Source: Macrotis lagotis (taxonomy: Eukaryota > Chordata > Mammalia > Peramelemorphia > Peramelidae). From it: DNA of 64,000 nt. The stretch covers positions 617,444,974 through 617,508,973 of the forward strand of contig NC_133666.1 of the NCBI RefSeq assembly GCF_037893015.1, written 5' to 3'. Below the pieces are notes generated by a model. It was not told the origin of the DNA, did no database searches, and saw nothing but the letters and a program-made list of their open reading frames with translations. Position numbers and translations under genes: made by a program. Below are positions 46,755 to 57,960 of the stretch, in pieces (positions within the stretch are counted from its first letter, which is position 1; each line of letters begins with the position of its first letter).

Positions 46755-46760
46755 AGAAAG

Positions 46761-46835
<75 letters not shown>

Positions 46836-47005
46836 GAAAGAAAGAAAGAGAAAAAGAAGAAGAGGAGGAGGAGGAGGAGAAGAAGAAGAAGAGGAGGAGG
46901 AGGAGGAGAAGGAAGGAAGGAAGGAAGGAAGGAAGGAAGGAAGGAAGGAAGGAAGGAAGGAAGGAAGGAAGGAAGGAAGGAAGGAAGGAAGGAAGGAAGG
47001 AAAGA
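46755..47005. repeat. Long polypurine tract: (AAAG)n, then GAGGA/GAAGA, then (GGAA)n
   Basis: About 250 bp with almost no pyrimidine on the plus strand, in three successive repeat types. The Lys/Arg/Glu and Phe/Leu/Ser frames across it are artefacts. Confidence 0.97.
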
Positions 47006-48145
47006 AAAAACATTAAGATTATGAGAGAAACTGGGGCTAGGGAAGAAACTTTAGAATTTGAGGAAAGACTCTGAAACTGGGGGTGGGGTGTGAAGGGGAA
47101 GATTCTGACACTGAAGATAATGTCCCTTGAAGTTGAAAGAGGGGGAAAGTCCTTTGGACTGAAGGGAGAGCCAACAAGGAGGAGGAAAATTTTCAAGCAT
47201 TGGAGAATGGTCTTCTATCCATCCTCCATATGGGGCAAGAGGGGTGCCTGTGAGCTAAAGGAGTGACAGCACCCAAAATATGACCCTGCCCTATGGGGAA
47301 TAGGAGGAATTAGGGAGGAATGGAGGCTAGATGAGACTGAGACAACAGTCTACAGTTGTTTGGGGAAATGATTTTCTTGGGGTTGCAGCCCTGGTCTAAG
47401 AATAGTGAATCAGTGTGTCTATCTGGTATGTACGTCTTAGTTCAAACTGACTTTCTGTCTGCAAGAAACCAGTTTAGAATCCTCCAGAAGAAAGCTTTCT
47501 TAAAAGAAGAGGTGGGGTGAGGGGAGGGAGAACTCTGTCTGGAAAAAAATGAGTGAAGGAAGTAGAGTTTCCACACATCTCCAGAAATCTAAATTGCCCC
47601 ACTTAGAGTTCTAACTGAAGCTCCTCTGGAGAATTCTCCGCTCCACCCTATTATTTCCTATCTTAGGCCTGAACTCCAGGAAGGAAGAAAGGGTGGGCAT
47701 GTAGTTGATGGAAATATCTGGAAAATTTTTCTGGGGTTCTTTTAGTTATAAAGGAGAAACATCAATAAACACTAATCTTCAAATACATACCCCACCCTCC
47801 AGTCCAGGAAATGACTATACATGAAATCTTAAACTGGAACCATTTTGCAGTTTAATTTAAAAGCATGCATATTAATTTTCACATGGATGTCAAGGTCATA
47901 CTTTTATTTATAGCCCCTTCCTTTCTGTGTTTTCTGTATATTTTCCAGATTTTGTAACTGCTTTGCTTATTATTTGCAGCATATAAACTGATATTTCAAT
48001 TGCACTTCCTTACTCTGCCTCACCCTAGCTCCCTGGCATCCAACAGAAAGTATCCCAGGAAGGGAAAGGATGGGTATCTAGAATTCTCCAGTTTTACCCT
48101 GTCCAAGATGAGGGCAAAAGTTCTAAGTCATGTTCTTCATCTAAG
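47006..48145. other. No gene recognised; weakly repetitive purine-rich start
   Basis: Up to about 47140 the phrase 'gaaactgggg/ttctgacactgaag' recurs weakly, perhaps a short decayed minisatellite. The remainder shows nothing I can support. Confidence 0.35.
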
Positions 48146-48365
48146 GTGCTGCTCCTCCATTCTGTTTCTATGTCTAGCTGTCTCCATTGGTCTGTCTCTC
48201 TCCATGTGTTGGTCTGTCTGCCAGGTTATCTCTGCTTATTTATCCTCCTACCTGTCTGTCAGCCAGTCTATCTGCCTTTCTTTGTGTTTTCAGCTATCTG
48301 CTTTGCCTGCTGTCTGTCTGTCTGCCTACTTGTTTGTCTGCCCCTTTGAGTCTGTCTTTGTTAGG
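48146..48365. repeat. Degenerate CTGTCTG-rich tract
   Basis: 'ctgtctctctccatgtgttg', 'tgctgtctgtctgtctgcct' and similar phrases form an interrupted tetranucleotide-type repeat. It produces three overlapping Cys/Leu/Ser-rich open frames that are not genes. Confidence 0.7.
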
Positions 48366-48879
48366 TTGTTGTTCTAATGCCCTTGCCCAGGCAAAGACAT
48401 ACTGAAATGTTGAAACTTCAGGCTCCTGATCATTCAGTGAGGCCCATAGAACCAGTCCACTAGAAAATTCACCCAAATCTTTTATCCCTCAGAGCTCATA
48501 GAAATGGAGCTAAACTTAATGAAGAAACAGGAGTGGAGTCCACAATAGACAAAACCAGTCAGAAAACTAAGAACCAGAACAATTTAGTGTCCAAATCTTC
48601 ACAAGGAGGCACCCATCTGACCAGGGATAACTGAGTAGGAAAATCCAATCACTTGAAATATCGCTCCTAGAAAAAAAATCAGTGACCTTTTCACGGCATT
48701 AGAAGGCCTAAGTTTAGTACATTCCTGGGTCCTTCCATTTTATTAATGTCTTCTGGGAAGATAAAAAGCTAAGAAATACCCCCCCCCAGGGATCTGACAC
48801 TTTTGTATATTAATAGCATGTGCTGATTTGGGCAAATCAATGATCCAGGTTAATCATTTGTGCCATCTGAATACCTGTG

Positions 48880-49330
48880 CTTAGGACAGCTTTCTGAAAT
48901 ATGTCCTTTAATTGAGGGATGGTTAAATTGTGGCGTGGGAATGGAATGGAAAATTAAGGGTAAAGAATTCAGAAGAGCATGAGATTTGTATGAATGGACA
49001 CAAAGTGAATTAAGCAAAGCCAAGAAAACAAGATATACAAAACCATGTGAAAAAACTGAACTCAGCCATCCCCAAAATACACCAAAACCCCATAAACTGA
49101 ACATTGTGCAATTAGAATAATCAATGTTGGCCCTGGAGAAGAAATGTGAAAATGTATCTCTCTCCCTTCTCTTCAGAGGTTGGGGGGGGGGGGGTTATGA
49201 ACATGAATCATGGTTTAATTGTTAATCTTATTTGAATTGTTTTTTTTTAACTCTTCCCCTTCTTTATTCTTTGTTACTGTGAAAGCAATAATAATTTCTC
49301 ATTACTATATTGTGAAAGAAGATTAATTCC
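48880..49330 (+). mobile_element. Old L1 3' fragment
   Basis: 'taattgagggatggttaaat', 'gtatgaatggacacaaagtg' and a G-run, then 'gaattgtttttttt' fit an L1 ORF2-end to 3' UTR order, strongly diverged. Confidence 0.5.
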
Positions 49331-50115
49331 CTTTAGAGAATATTAGGCCTGTATCAGATAAAATTGTTAATCACAAGTTTAGGAGAACAACACTCAGGAT
49401 GTAATGAGATCATCCTCCTCCTAGGAAGAGACAAAAGAAGAATTCAGGAAGAGAAACAGAGACATGATAATCTTTGTAGAACAATTTCAGATAGAGATAT
49501 TGTACAAATTCTTAAATACAAGTCACTAAAGAAGTTAATTATTTTTCCTTTTGACCAAATGGTATAAAGTTTGTTTTTTTGCCCAGGTTTTGGTGATCAT
49601 CATGAAATGGACTCCATTACTTACAGGTTTTGTTTGATAAATTCCAGAGAATAAAACTTCATGTCTTCTCCATATTTTTTCTGTTTTGTTTGTTTTAACC
49701 ACTATGTTTTTGAAGTTCTTTCAATTTTAGGGTTCACATTACCAAAGATTGTTCTTTGGGTATGATGGGGGATGAAGAGGGACACTTTTGGAAATGAAGA
49801 TGTTTTTATAAAATATATATTAATCAAAAAATTTAAACCCTAAAAGTGACATAGCAATGGGAGTTTCTCTGATATCAAGACAGAACTCCTCTGCAACCCA
49901 CAGAAGGGCAACTAGCTGACCCCAGTGACTAGAATGCTATAGTTAAAGTAGGGATAGCCTCAATTCACATCCTTCCTCTAATATTTCCTCACCCAGGAAA
50001 GCCGCTTTCATTCTCAGTTTCCTTATTTGCAAAAAGAAAGGACTGAACTATGATTTTTTCATGACTTTTAAGGTCTCTTTCAGCTTCAGATCTATGATCT
50101 TAAGTCAGTAAGAGA
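49331..50115. other. No gene recognised
   Basis: A MIR-like piece lies near 49990-50105 (ctttcattctcagtttcctt). Otherwise nothing to report. Confidence 0.4.
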
Positions 50116-50119
50116 TTGA

Positions 50120-50252
50120 AGGAGGCAGCTAGGTGGCCCAATGGATTAAAATAATGGACCTGAGTTCAAATCTGACCTCAGACACTTAATAATTGCCTAG
50201 CTATATGATCTTGGGCAAGTCACTCTTAACCTTATTGCCTTAAATAAAAGAG
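50120..50252 (+). mobile_element. WSINE1-like SINE, internally deleted
   Basis: 'ggaggcagctaggtggccca' then 'ggacctgagttcaaatctga' and 'gatcttgggcaagtcact'. About 20 bp of the usual head are missing. Confidence 0.88.
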
Positions 50253-50804
50253 AGAGGTTGATGGCAGTTACAAGATAATAAAAATTCACATTTCCCTAAT
50301 GACTTAAAAGTTTTCAAAGCAACTTTCTCCCCACATCTGAGTTCAATAGTGTTCTGCAGATGAGGAAACAGGATAAGAGAGACAAATTTATTTTCTCAGT
50401 TTCATACATTTAATAAGGAATGGGTGGATCCCCATCTGAACATGAATGTGAAAACAGGGACAGAGTTGAAGCAGATAAGAACGCATAGAGAGGCTGGAGG
50501 CTGCAGATATCATCATTGAAAGGAACTCCCAAATCACTGAGCCCATTTCTTTGAATATTTTCATATCTCCAGTGACAAACACAATGTTTGGGTGGGAGGA
50601 AGGGAAAAGTTGTAGGAAATATAGGGAGACTGTCACTAACCAGCAGAAGATCCTTTAATTGGAGATTAAACATCATTACTACCATCAGGATGGTAAGGCC
50701 ATTACCATCAGGATGCCCTTAGTAGAAGCATTTTTCCTCCTCCAAAAAGACTTGAGAATGTTGGGAGAAGACTCCAGTACACCAAATGGGCTCCTATCAT
50801 TTCA

Positions 50805-51010
50805 AGAATGGCACTATTGTTGTTCACTTGTTTCAGTCATGTCCTACTCGTCATCACCCCATTTGGGGTTTTCTTGGCAAAGGTATTGGAGCAGTTTGCC
50901 ATTTCCTTCTCAAGTTCATTTTAATAAGGAAACTGAAACAAATGGGGTTAGGGTCTGTGGTCAGATTTGAATTCTGAATAAACCTTCCTGATTCCAAATG
51001 CCCAGTTCGC
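50805..51010 (-). mobile_element. MAR-type SINE, antisense
   Basis: 'tttcagtcatgtcctactcg', 'gtttgccatttccttctcaa' and 'ggtctgtggtcagatttgaa'. The central part is shortened. Confidence 0.8.
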
Positions 51011-51390
51011 TACACATGAATGGTACTCTAGGAAACAACAAATAAAAATAATCAAGACACAAAAACAGATGAGAAATAGTTAGCAGTAAAAGAAAAATAA
51101 TGAACACAATGACAACAAAAATATTAAATGGAAATAATTTTTTTAAATGAAACCAAACATCATATTATAATGCTTGATTGTGACCCAGAGAAAATGCATC
51201 TCCCTCCTTTCTTTGGAGAAGTAGGGTACTCTGAGTATACATCTGCTAAACTTGATCATTGTATTAGGTGATTTTGCTGAAATACGTATATTTATTGGAT
51301 GACTTTCTGACTAGAGGAGGATAGGATGGATATACTATGAAAAGGATGCAATATAAAAATAAAAGGCATAAATGAAATTTAAAAAAAAAG
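51010..51390 (+). mobile_element. Old LINE 3' fragment beyond the LY6 gene
   Basis: 'gaaacaacaaataaaaataa', 'acacaatgacaacaaaaat' and 'gacccagagaaaatgcatct' look like diverged L1 3' UTR. It lies just beyond the inferred end of the LY6 3' UTR. Confidence 0.45.
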
Positions 51391-51451
51391 AAAAATAACC
51401 GGATCTCTGAGGAACCCTCCACACATACCTCCAATAGGGGTAGAGTTTAAT
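51291..51451 (-). terminator. Candidate polyadenylation signals of the LY6-family gene
   Basis: On the minus strand ATTAAA lies at 51451-51446, about 285 bp past the stop codon, followed by a T-rich stretch at 51400-51370. AATAAA occurs at 51296-51291. The first gives a 3' UTR of about 300 nt; the second lies within an old LINE fragment. Transcript data would decide. Confidence 0.4.
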
Positions 51452-51734
51452 AGTTTCTAGGTAGCTCCCACTGGTAGGGGAATGCAGAGGCTTTGAAAAC
51501 CTCATGGAACAGTAAATGTCTGCTCATTTCTGTGCAACTGTCTATATAGATGTCTGTCTGCTATGTGTCCTCCCACATGCAAGTATGTCTATCAGGATGG
51601 ACAAAATTCTGGTAAATTCTGCTTGCAATTGGTCCAGGAGCAGGGGAGGGAAGGTGCAGAGAAAAGTTACATATCTGTTCCTGAGGCAAAAGAGAAATCA
51701 CAAGGCAGGACCCACACGGAGATGGCCAAAGCCC

Positions 51735-51970
51735 TCACACAAAGACCCAGAGGAAGGCAGGTCCGAGGCTGAGCAGGAGTGCCCCCATCAGGGCCAAGGG
51801 ACTGCCCTTGAAACCATCTGCCCCATTACACTGCTCCTTCGCACAGCAGGTATAACCCACTTCGATGAGATCTGCAGGGATCTCCATAATGGCCTTACGC
51901 AATGACTCCATGAAAAAACTTTCACAGTTAGTGGCACAGCCCTTGAAGTATATCATTCTGTTCTCTGTCC
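51735..51970 (-). CDS. LY6-family gene, last coding exon
   Basis: Acceptor: a pyrimidine-rich tract ending 'tgtttcccacag' (AG at 51972-51971). The exon supplies residues 57 (part) to 134: cysteines 6-10 of the LU domain, the CCxxxxCN end and the hydrophobic GPI signal. It stops with TGA at 51737-51735. This exon alone identifies the family. Confidence 0.95.
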
Positions 51971-54900
51971 CTGTGGGAAACAGAAAAAGAGAGAGGTTTA
52001 AAACCATCAGGCAGAAATTCCTTTTCCCCTCAACCCCCACAAAATAGTCTTCTCATCATTACCTGTACATCATAGGTTCATTGATGGTTCTTCCTCCCCT
52101 GTTCCGTGTGCTATCCATCTCTCCCAATCCTCTAGACCCACCTTCTTCAGGAAGACTTCCCTAAATATGCCAATCCTCAAAGACTGCTCCAAACCTCCAA
52201 ACTCCCACTATAATTCCTACTTTTATCCATTTATATAACTACCATCCCAGCTGGTTCAAAGCTCTCATGATCTCTCGCTCAGAATATTCTCATCATAAAT
52301 GTCTCCCCTGAGTATACTCTATTTTCCACCAAACTGGCCTATTCACTGTCTCCTGTATAGGGCATTTTATCTATGCCTCTCTCTGTACAATGTGACCCCA
52401 TATCTAGATTATACTCCTCCTTGACCACCAAGTCATGAGTTCAGGTCTCATCTTTTACAGGAAGACCCCACTCCCTCCCTCCTGAATATTCTTTGTACTG
52501 AATTTGTATAGATATAGATCCATAAAATTTTCTCTGAGCATGCTATTCCCTCTCAATAGAATATAAACTCCTTGAAGGCAGAGACTGTTTTGTACTCTAT
52601 CTCCGTATCTCCAGCATGTAGCAGAGTGTCTGGCTTATTAAAAGGTGCCTAATAAATGTTTGTTGAAGGAATGCTACATATATATTTCATAGAGCATTTG
52701 ACTATAACATTGTGAACATAGAGCTAGAAGGAACCTTAAAGACCATTTAATGCAACTCCTTCATATTACAGTTGAAAGGAAGGAGAATAATCATTTCTAT
52801 GGTTCCTATTATGAGTATGTCCTAGATACCATGCTAAATGATTTTTACAAATATTATCTCATTTGATCCTCACAATAATCCTGAATGATAGCTACTATCT
52901 TACTATCTTCCCCCACCACCATTTTACAGTTGAGGAAACAGAAGCAGTTATGCAACTTTCTCAAAGCCATATAATTAGTAAATATTTGAGGCCAAATGTG
53001 AAATCATATCTTCCTATTACTCAATGAACAGCATCACAGGCTGCCTCAATGAGACAATGAGGATGAGGGAAAAGGTTAATTAACTGAAACCATTTGCCAA
53101 GAGTCAAATTGTAATAAGCAGCAAAAGATAATTTAACTTAGAATCCTAGAATATAAGGGCTGCAGAGGACTCTAGAACATATTCACAAGGTTCTTCTACT
53201 ATTTTTCTTCTACTAGTGACCTGACAGAGGAAAGTGTCAGACAGTGAGGGGGGTTTCTAATGATCAGTCAGTGAAACCTTTAGGAATGGTGAAAGAGATG
53301 GCTGAGAGGTCAGGGACTGATGTAAAACAAAGGGTGCGGTTCACCGCAAGAATGACAGAATCCAAGAGGGAAATATCTTTCTTCTCCAAGGAACAGGAAG
53401 GTCTAGAAGCAGCACTGAGTTTGGGGTTGAAAGATCTTTATTTAAATCCTAATTCTATTGCTTACTAACTTTCTCAAATTACTTCCTCTCTCTAGGTCTC
53501 ATTTTCTTCTGTAAAAATTAGGAAATCATTAATGTCATTTCTACTTCTAAAAAACATACTAATTCTAATGGATGTGAAAAGAGTTTGTAAACATTTAATA
53601 GTCTAATTCATGTGAAGGTATGAGTTCCGTATTCTATAAAGCTCTTCCTCCATCATATTCTCAATTCCCTCTCAATAAAGTTTTATAGATGTGGAAACTG
53701 AAACCCAAGGAAATTTAGGCATTTTGTTCAGAGTCACAATCACAGTAGGTAGCAAAGGTTCAAACCCAATGTGGAATCCTAGAATACTAGGACTGGAGGA
53801 AGGCTTAGAACACAAAACATCAGGACTAAAAGAGGGTCATGAAAGGAGGCAGCAGTAGGTGATGCAGTAGATAGAGGGCTAGACTTGAAGTTGAGAAGAT
53901 TTGAGCTTGGATCCTTTCTCAGACATTAACTAGTTTTGTGATTCTGGGCAAGTCAATTAGCCTCTGTTTACCTTGGTTTTCTCAGTCTCTCCAATGGAGT
54001 TAATTATAGTGCCTACCTCTCAGTATCCCCATTGGTAAAATGATCTAGAGAAAGAAATGGCAAACCACAGCAGTATCGTTGCCCAGAAAACCCCAAATGA
54101 GGTCAGGAAGTGTTGGACACAACTGAAAAAATGACTCAACAACCTCTCAGTGGTTTTTGATCCTCAGTGAGGATCAAATAATATTTGTGAAGCACTTTGC
54201 AAACCTTAAAATGCCATATAAATTCTCATTTTTTTCACTTGTTATTTTTCATTTGTGTCTGACTTTTTGTGACCCCCATGGACCATAATATATCAATGTT
54301 GCTTATGGGGTCTTCTTGGCAAAGATTCTTCAGTGGTTTGCCATTTCCTTCTCCAGTGGATTAAGACAAATGGAGGTTAAATGACTTACCCAGGGTCACA
54401 CAACTATTAAGTATCTGATGCTGGATTTGATCTCAGATATTCCTGAATTACAGATCCAGCTTTTTCCACTGAGCCACCTGGCTGCCTTCTATATAAATTC
54501 TAGCTATTATTATTTCACCAAGTTCAGGGTCTTACAGGAGTGTCTGCCACTGAATTTCTGCAGAAGTATTAAAAATGATGATGATGCTGTTTGTTCTTCA
54601 TTTTCAACAAGACCATAATATCAGGGAGGTGATACTATGACAAGCACATAAATTGGATTTGAGTGAGGGGGTGCTGTGCTAAGTCACCAGTCTCATTTTC
54701 TCCTCCTGATCCAGTAGCCAAATATGGATCAGGACAACTAGAGAAGGCCCTGGATGATAAGCAATCAGGGTTAAGTGACTTGCCCAGGGTCACACAGTTA
54801 GTTAAGTCAAGTGACTAAGACCGAATTTGAACTCCAATCCTCCTGATTCCAAGGCCACTGCTTTACCCACTGTGCCAAATAGTTGGTGGAAAACAAAGGT

Positions 54901-57138
54901 GATAGCATTCATTCAAGAGATAAGTGCTAAAAATGACAGCCTAATGTAAGCCTCTCCTCAATTCTCATCAAAAAACAGTTATTTCCTCTGCATTGAGGAG
55001 ATGTCCAATTGAAGTTCTTTTAGGAGAAGCCAGATGACAAGGCTGGTATTTTTTACTCGCATATAAACATACACAGGTGTCGAACAGATGTCAAGTCCTA
55101 TATATAGTCAAATTTTTGTGAAACACAAACTTTTCCCAAAACCTTCTAGTAGATAAATGATCCACATGAACCTAAACTAGCTCTCTTCATCTGTCCACTG
55201 AAATCTAGGATCCAATTCATGCCTCTGACCTGAGAGAAATTATGATTTTCTATTATATTAATAATCAGTTATTAAATAAGGGTTGAAGTTTTTCCTTTCT
55301 ATTTCCTCATTCAGGGACCAGCCCTTGCAGGTCATTCAGTCAGTCTCTGAGGGACATTACTTTTACTGATAGATTGCCCAAATTCTCCCAGTTATATGCT
55401 CTTCAATTCTGGGGGTGGGACTATACTTAATGAGAAGACCTTACAGATAATCTAATCAAAATGAATTCTTGCCCTTAGGAAGTAAGTCTATGCCCTTGCT
55501 GCCCCATTGTGGTTTGGGTAGCCCAGTTTATGAAGGAGAAATCCAACCAGAGCAGTATGGGTAGGGATGGATTCCTTTGTCCACATTGCTGGGGCAAATG
55601 AGATCAAGTCACATTCTCAGAAAGAAAGAGTTTCTGAAGACTTTAAATCCATTTCCTCATTAATATGTTTGCCCCCTCATAAATTGTTCATCAATTAGGG
55701 TTGATTTTCACCTGCCAGGGGACCCTCTTTTTCCAAAGGTATTTAAACATTCAGGCATCTCCATGGTTATGTCTTTGGTTACCAGGAAAAGTCACTAATC
55801 ATCAATTCATGGATTATTAGCTAGCTTAATTAATAAATTGATTTTTTATGACCCAGAAATCTGTCTCTCTGGCTTTTCAATTCATCTCAGACCTGAACCC
55901 TATCTCCTAACTCTTCACCTCAGTTCCTTTATCTCCGATAACAGATTCTTGGATCTACATGATCAAGCGAACTTTCTAGATGCTCCATCAGCAGAAATCT
56001 CCCATTTGAGACTCTTCTTACTCTATCTCCCAACCAGCTTTTGAAGTTGGTTCAAAATGGAACTGTTCCATTGATCTATGGGGAATATCTGTCCAGGTAT
56101 GAAAGAGAAACAAAGATGGAGTAGCAGGAAAGATCACTGGGCTTAGATGAATTCCAGAGAGCAAGGGTTGGGTTCAGGCTCCTCTGTCCCATTTACAAGA
56201 TGTGTTCCTTTGAGCAAGCCACTTTTCATCTCTGAGCTTGAGTTTCTTCATGTGTAATATGAGAAGGATGGATTAGGTCATCTAACCCAACTGGATCCCT
56301 TCCAGCTCTGAAAATCAATACTTAATGTTAACTCCCTTCCACTAAAAAAAAAAAATAATGGTGTTGAACTAAAATATTACTAAAGTTCCTTCAGCTCTAA
56401 CACCATAGAATGCTGTGAATTCCAAGTACCAATTCACCTGAATGGGGATAAAGAATAACTCTTTCAAACTGGTCATCAATGCTGGTCAAACAATTCTCAT
56501 GACACGGAGATTGGAGGAGACAGATCCCTCCCCTTTAGCTCCATATGTCTAAGTGACCCACTGAGCCTGGGATTTGAATATTAACTAGGCCCTAGTAGGA
56601 CTCACAACTTTTTTCCTTAGCTTCCAAGCTTCCACAGCGAGCTGCTGACCCTGCGCAGTGAGTGAGGCTGCATTGACTGGATTCCTTTATCCCAGTACAG
56701 TTGTAGCATTTGAGACCAGGAACTGTAAAGAAGAAATCCTTTTGGTTAGATGAATTGAGGAGGGATACAATGGGGAAAGCATAAAGATCTAGGTGCCCAC
56801 CCCTATGCCACCCGAGGCTGAAGCAAAGCTCTTTATCTCACAGCTCCTCAAGGGTCAGAGTATTGGGGAGAAGGAGATCTTCCCACCACACACCGGTATT
56901 CTCCCCTACCACCTCCAACTCATTTCTCCTAACTGACAGATGCAATTCAACAGACCCATAAACTCACAACCACAAGCCTTTGAGTCCCAAAACATAGAAA
57001 CTACTCTCCCCTGATACTAAGGTTCTCCTTCTTCCCCAGTCCAGATTTCCCTCCCCCCACTACTCCCCAAGGTCCCAGGGTCTGACCTGGTTCTATATAG
57101 AGCAGGATGCTCAGCAGGACTGGGAGGAGGACCCTCAT
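51735..57138 (-). CDS. LY6/uPAR-family GPI-anchored protein, three coding exons, 134 aa
   Basis: The spliced coding sequence is complement(51735-51970, 56606-56722, 57087-57138): 405 nt, 134 residues plus stop. Both introns are phase 1 with GT...AG ends. Residues 1-17 (MRVLLPVLLSILLYIEP) form a signal peptide. The LU domain runs about 21-105 with ten cysteines at 23, 26, 35, 40, 47, 68, 72, 98, 99 and 104, ending C-C-A-K-E-Q-C-N, the family signature. Residues 106-134 are a small-residue spacer and a hydrophobic tail (SPLALMGALLLSLGPAFLWV), as expected for GPI attachment near N105-G109. N25-C26-T27 is a possible N-glycosylation site. LY6 proteins are cell-surface three-finger-fold molecules that bind receptors such as nicotinic receptors or act in immune and epithelial cells; the role here is unknown. 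The signal peptide resembles LY6E and the tail resembles LY6H, so I give no symbol. The open frame running upstream into intron at 51971-52040 is rejected because it ignores the splice acceptor. Confidence 0.92.
52080..52680 (+). mobile_element. L2 LINE 3' end, inside LY6 intron 3
   Basis: 'cttcttcaggaagacttccc', 'aatagaatataaactccttg', 'aaggcagagactgttttgta' and 'gtgcctaataaatgtttgtt' give the full L2 3' terminal order. It is antisense to the host gene. Confidence 0.88.
52735..53040 (-). mobile_element. MIR-type SINE, antisense to plus (sense to LY6)
   Basis: 'gaaccttaaagaccatttaa', 'tttgatcctcacaataatcc' and 'ttacagttgaggaaacagaa'. Possibly two joined copies. Confidence 0.65.
53842..54236 (+). 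mobile_element. MAR/MIR-type SINE, plus strand, with MIR-like tail
   Basis: Head 'ggaggcagcagtaggtgatg', body 'agaaagaaatggcaaaccac' and 'ggacacaactgaaaaaatga', then a MIR-like tail (gtgaagcactttgcaaacct). Confidence 0.82.
54237..54487 (-). mobile_element. MAR-type SINE, antisense, forming an inverted pair with its neighbour
   Basis: 'catttgtgtctgactttttg', 'gtttgccatttccttctcca' and 'gagccacctggctgccttct'. The flanks 'atataaattct' near 54211 and 54490 suggest it inserted into the tail of the preceding element. Confidence 0.85.
54570..54895 (-). mobile_element. Long-bodied SINE, antisense
   Basis: Body 'aattggatttgagtgagggg' and 'gctaagtcaccagtctcatt', then tRNA-like head 'cccagggtcacacagttagt' and 'acccactgtgccaaatagtt'. 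A (GAT)-like run marks its tail. Confidence 0.85.
54896..56129. other. LY6 intron 3, no further feature recognised
   Basis: Intronic sequence between exons 3 and 4. The open frame at 55838-56044 has no LU cysteine pattern. Confidence 0.5.
56130..56335 (+). mobile_element. MIR-type SINE in LY6 intron 3
   Basis: 'gatcactgggcttagatgaa', 'gcttgagtttcttcatgtgt' and 'ggatcccttccagctctgaa' show the MIR order. Confidence 0.75.
56606..56722 (-). CDS. LY6-family gene, middle coding exon
   Basis: Acceptor 'ttcttctttacag' (AG at 56724-56723); donor gtgagt starting at 56605. The 117 nt supply residues 18 (part) to 57 (part), including L-K-C-Y-N-C, the opening cysteine pair of the LU domain, and cysteines 3-5. 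A second in-phase donor (gttgtg) lies three bases earlier and would change K-S-W to K-R. The consensus donor is preferred. No open reading frame longer than this exon marks it; it was found by splice sites and the CxxC pattern. Confidence 0.93.
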
Positions 57139-57157
57139 GGTTCTTGGCTCTCTTAGT
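57087..57157 (-). CDS. LY6-family gene, signal-peptide exon (ATG at 57138)
   Basis: Acceptor 'cttgttcttccttcag' (AG at 57159-57158), then 19 nt of 5' UTR. The ATG has A at -3, a good start context. There are 17 codons plus one base, and donor gtcaga starts at 57086. An upstream in-frame ATG at 57192 is rejected because it lies in the intron before the acceptor. The exon aligns codon for codon with the LY6E signal peptide as I recall it. Confidence 0.93.
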
Positions 57158-57499
57158 CTGAAGGAAGAACAAGACAGAGTATTCTTAGTCAAGAGTATTC
57201 AATCTCCTTAAGTATCTTCTCTAGTACCTAGGGCCTCCCTCCTGCTCTGGAGTATCTCCCTTCTCTCTCCTTCACCTGATCTTTGAATGTCAGTGATTGC
57301 ATTCTTCACTACCACCAATCCCTTGTGATGTCTGTGGCCCTCCCAAACCTCCCATTCCACTCCTTGTCCTGGGACTTCTTCACATTCCTCCCTACATGAA
57401 GAGTCCCCTCAACCCATCCACAATTAACAGTCTATCAACGAATCAAGTAAGCGTCTATTCAATGCCAGTCATGGTGCTAGTCTCTGAGGATAACTTGGA

Positions 57500-57960
57500 C
57501 AAGGGTAACAATATGAATGTGTGTAAGTCTATAGAAAAGAAATCCAAGGTGATTTGTCAGGAAAAACATGATGATGAGTGGAAACAGAAAAGACCTCAAA
57601 CCGTACCTGAGGCTCATGAGCTAGAGATTCTGAGAGGGAAAGGGGTAGAGGAAATGCATTCATTGCTATGGGAATAGTCAATTCAAAGACATGGCAATGG
57701 TATGGATGAGATGTTTTGATAGCAAAGAAGGCCAATTTGTTTGGGACACAGTGAGCCTGGAGGAAAAGATGGACTGGGGTGAGATTGAAAAGGCCTTTCA
57801 CTGCCAAACAGAGGAATTTGTACCTTATCACAGAGGTAAAGGGGAGTCATTGGGATTGGTTGAGTAGGAGTATGTGATGATCAGATTTATACGTTCAGAA
57901 ACTTAGTTTGGTAATTATTTGGTATTGGATTGAGGGGATTTTGTAATTTTTTTTTTGCAA
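57500..57960 (+). mobile_element. Ancient interspersed repeat (unnamed), in LY6 intron 1
   Basis: 'caaagacatggcaatggtat', 'ttgtaccttatcacagaggt' and 'gatgatcagatttatacgtt' belong to the same old family as 20170-20460/21470-21640. An open frame at 57297-57677 overlaps it but is not a gene. Confidence 0.45.

Noticed and set aside
48000..48405. Three overlapping Cys/Leu/Ser-rich frames
   Set aside because: They arise from a degenerate CTGT repeat; cysteine spacing does not fit the LU or any other domain.
51971..52040. Methionine-started extension of the LY6 last exon into upstream sequence
   Set aside because: It crosses a strong splice acceptor at 51972-51971 and adds intronic residues. The phase with exon 56606-56722 is perfect without it.
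57139..57192. Upstream in-frame ATG before the LY6 signal peptide
   Set aside because: It lies before the splice acceptor at 57159-57158 and would spoil the signal peptide.
57297..57677. 126-aa plus-strand open frame
   Set aside because: It overlaps an ancient repeat inside LY6 intron 1, antisense to the gene, with no domain.
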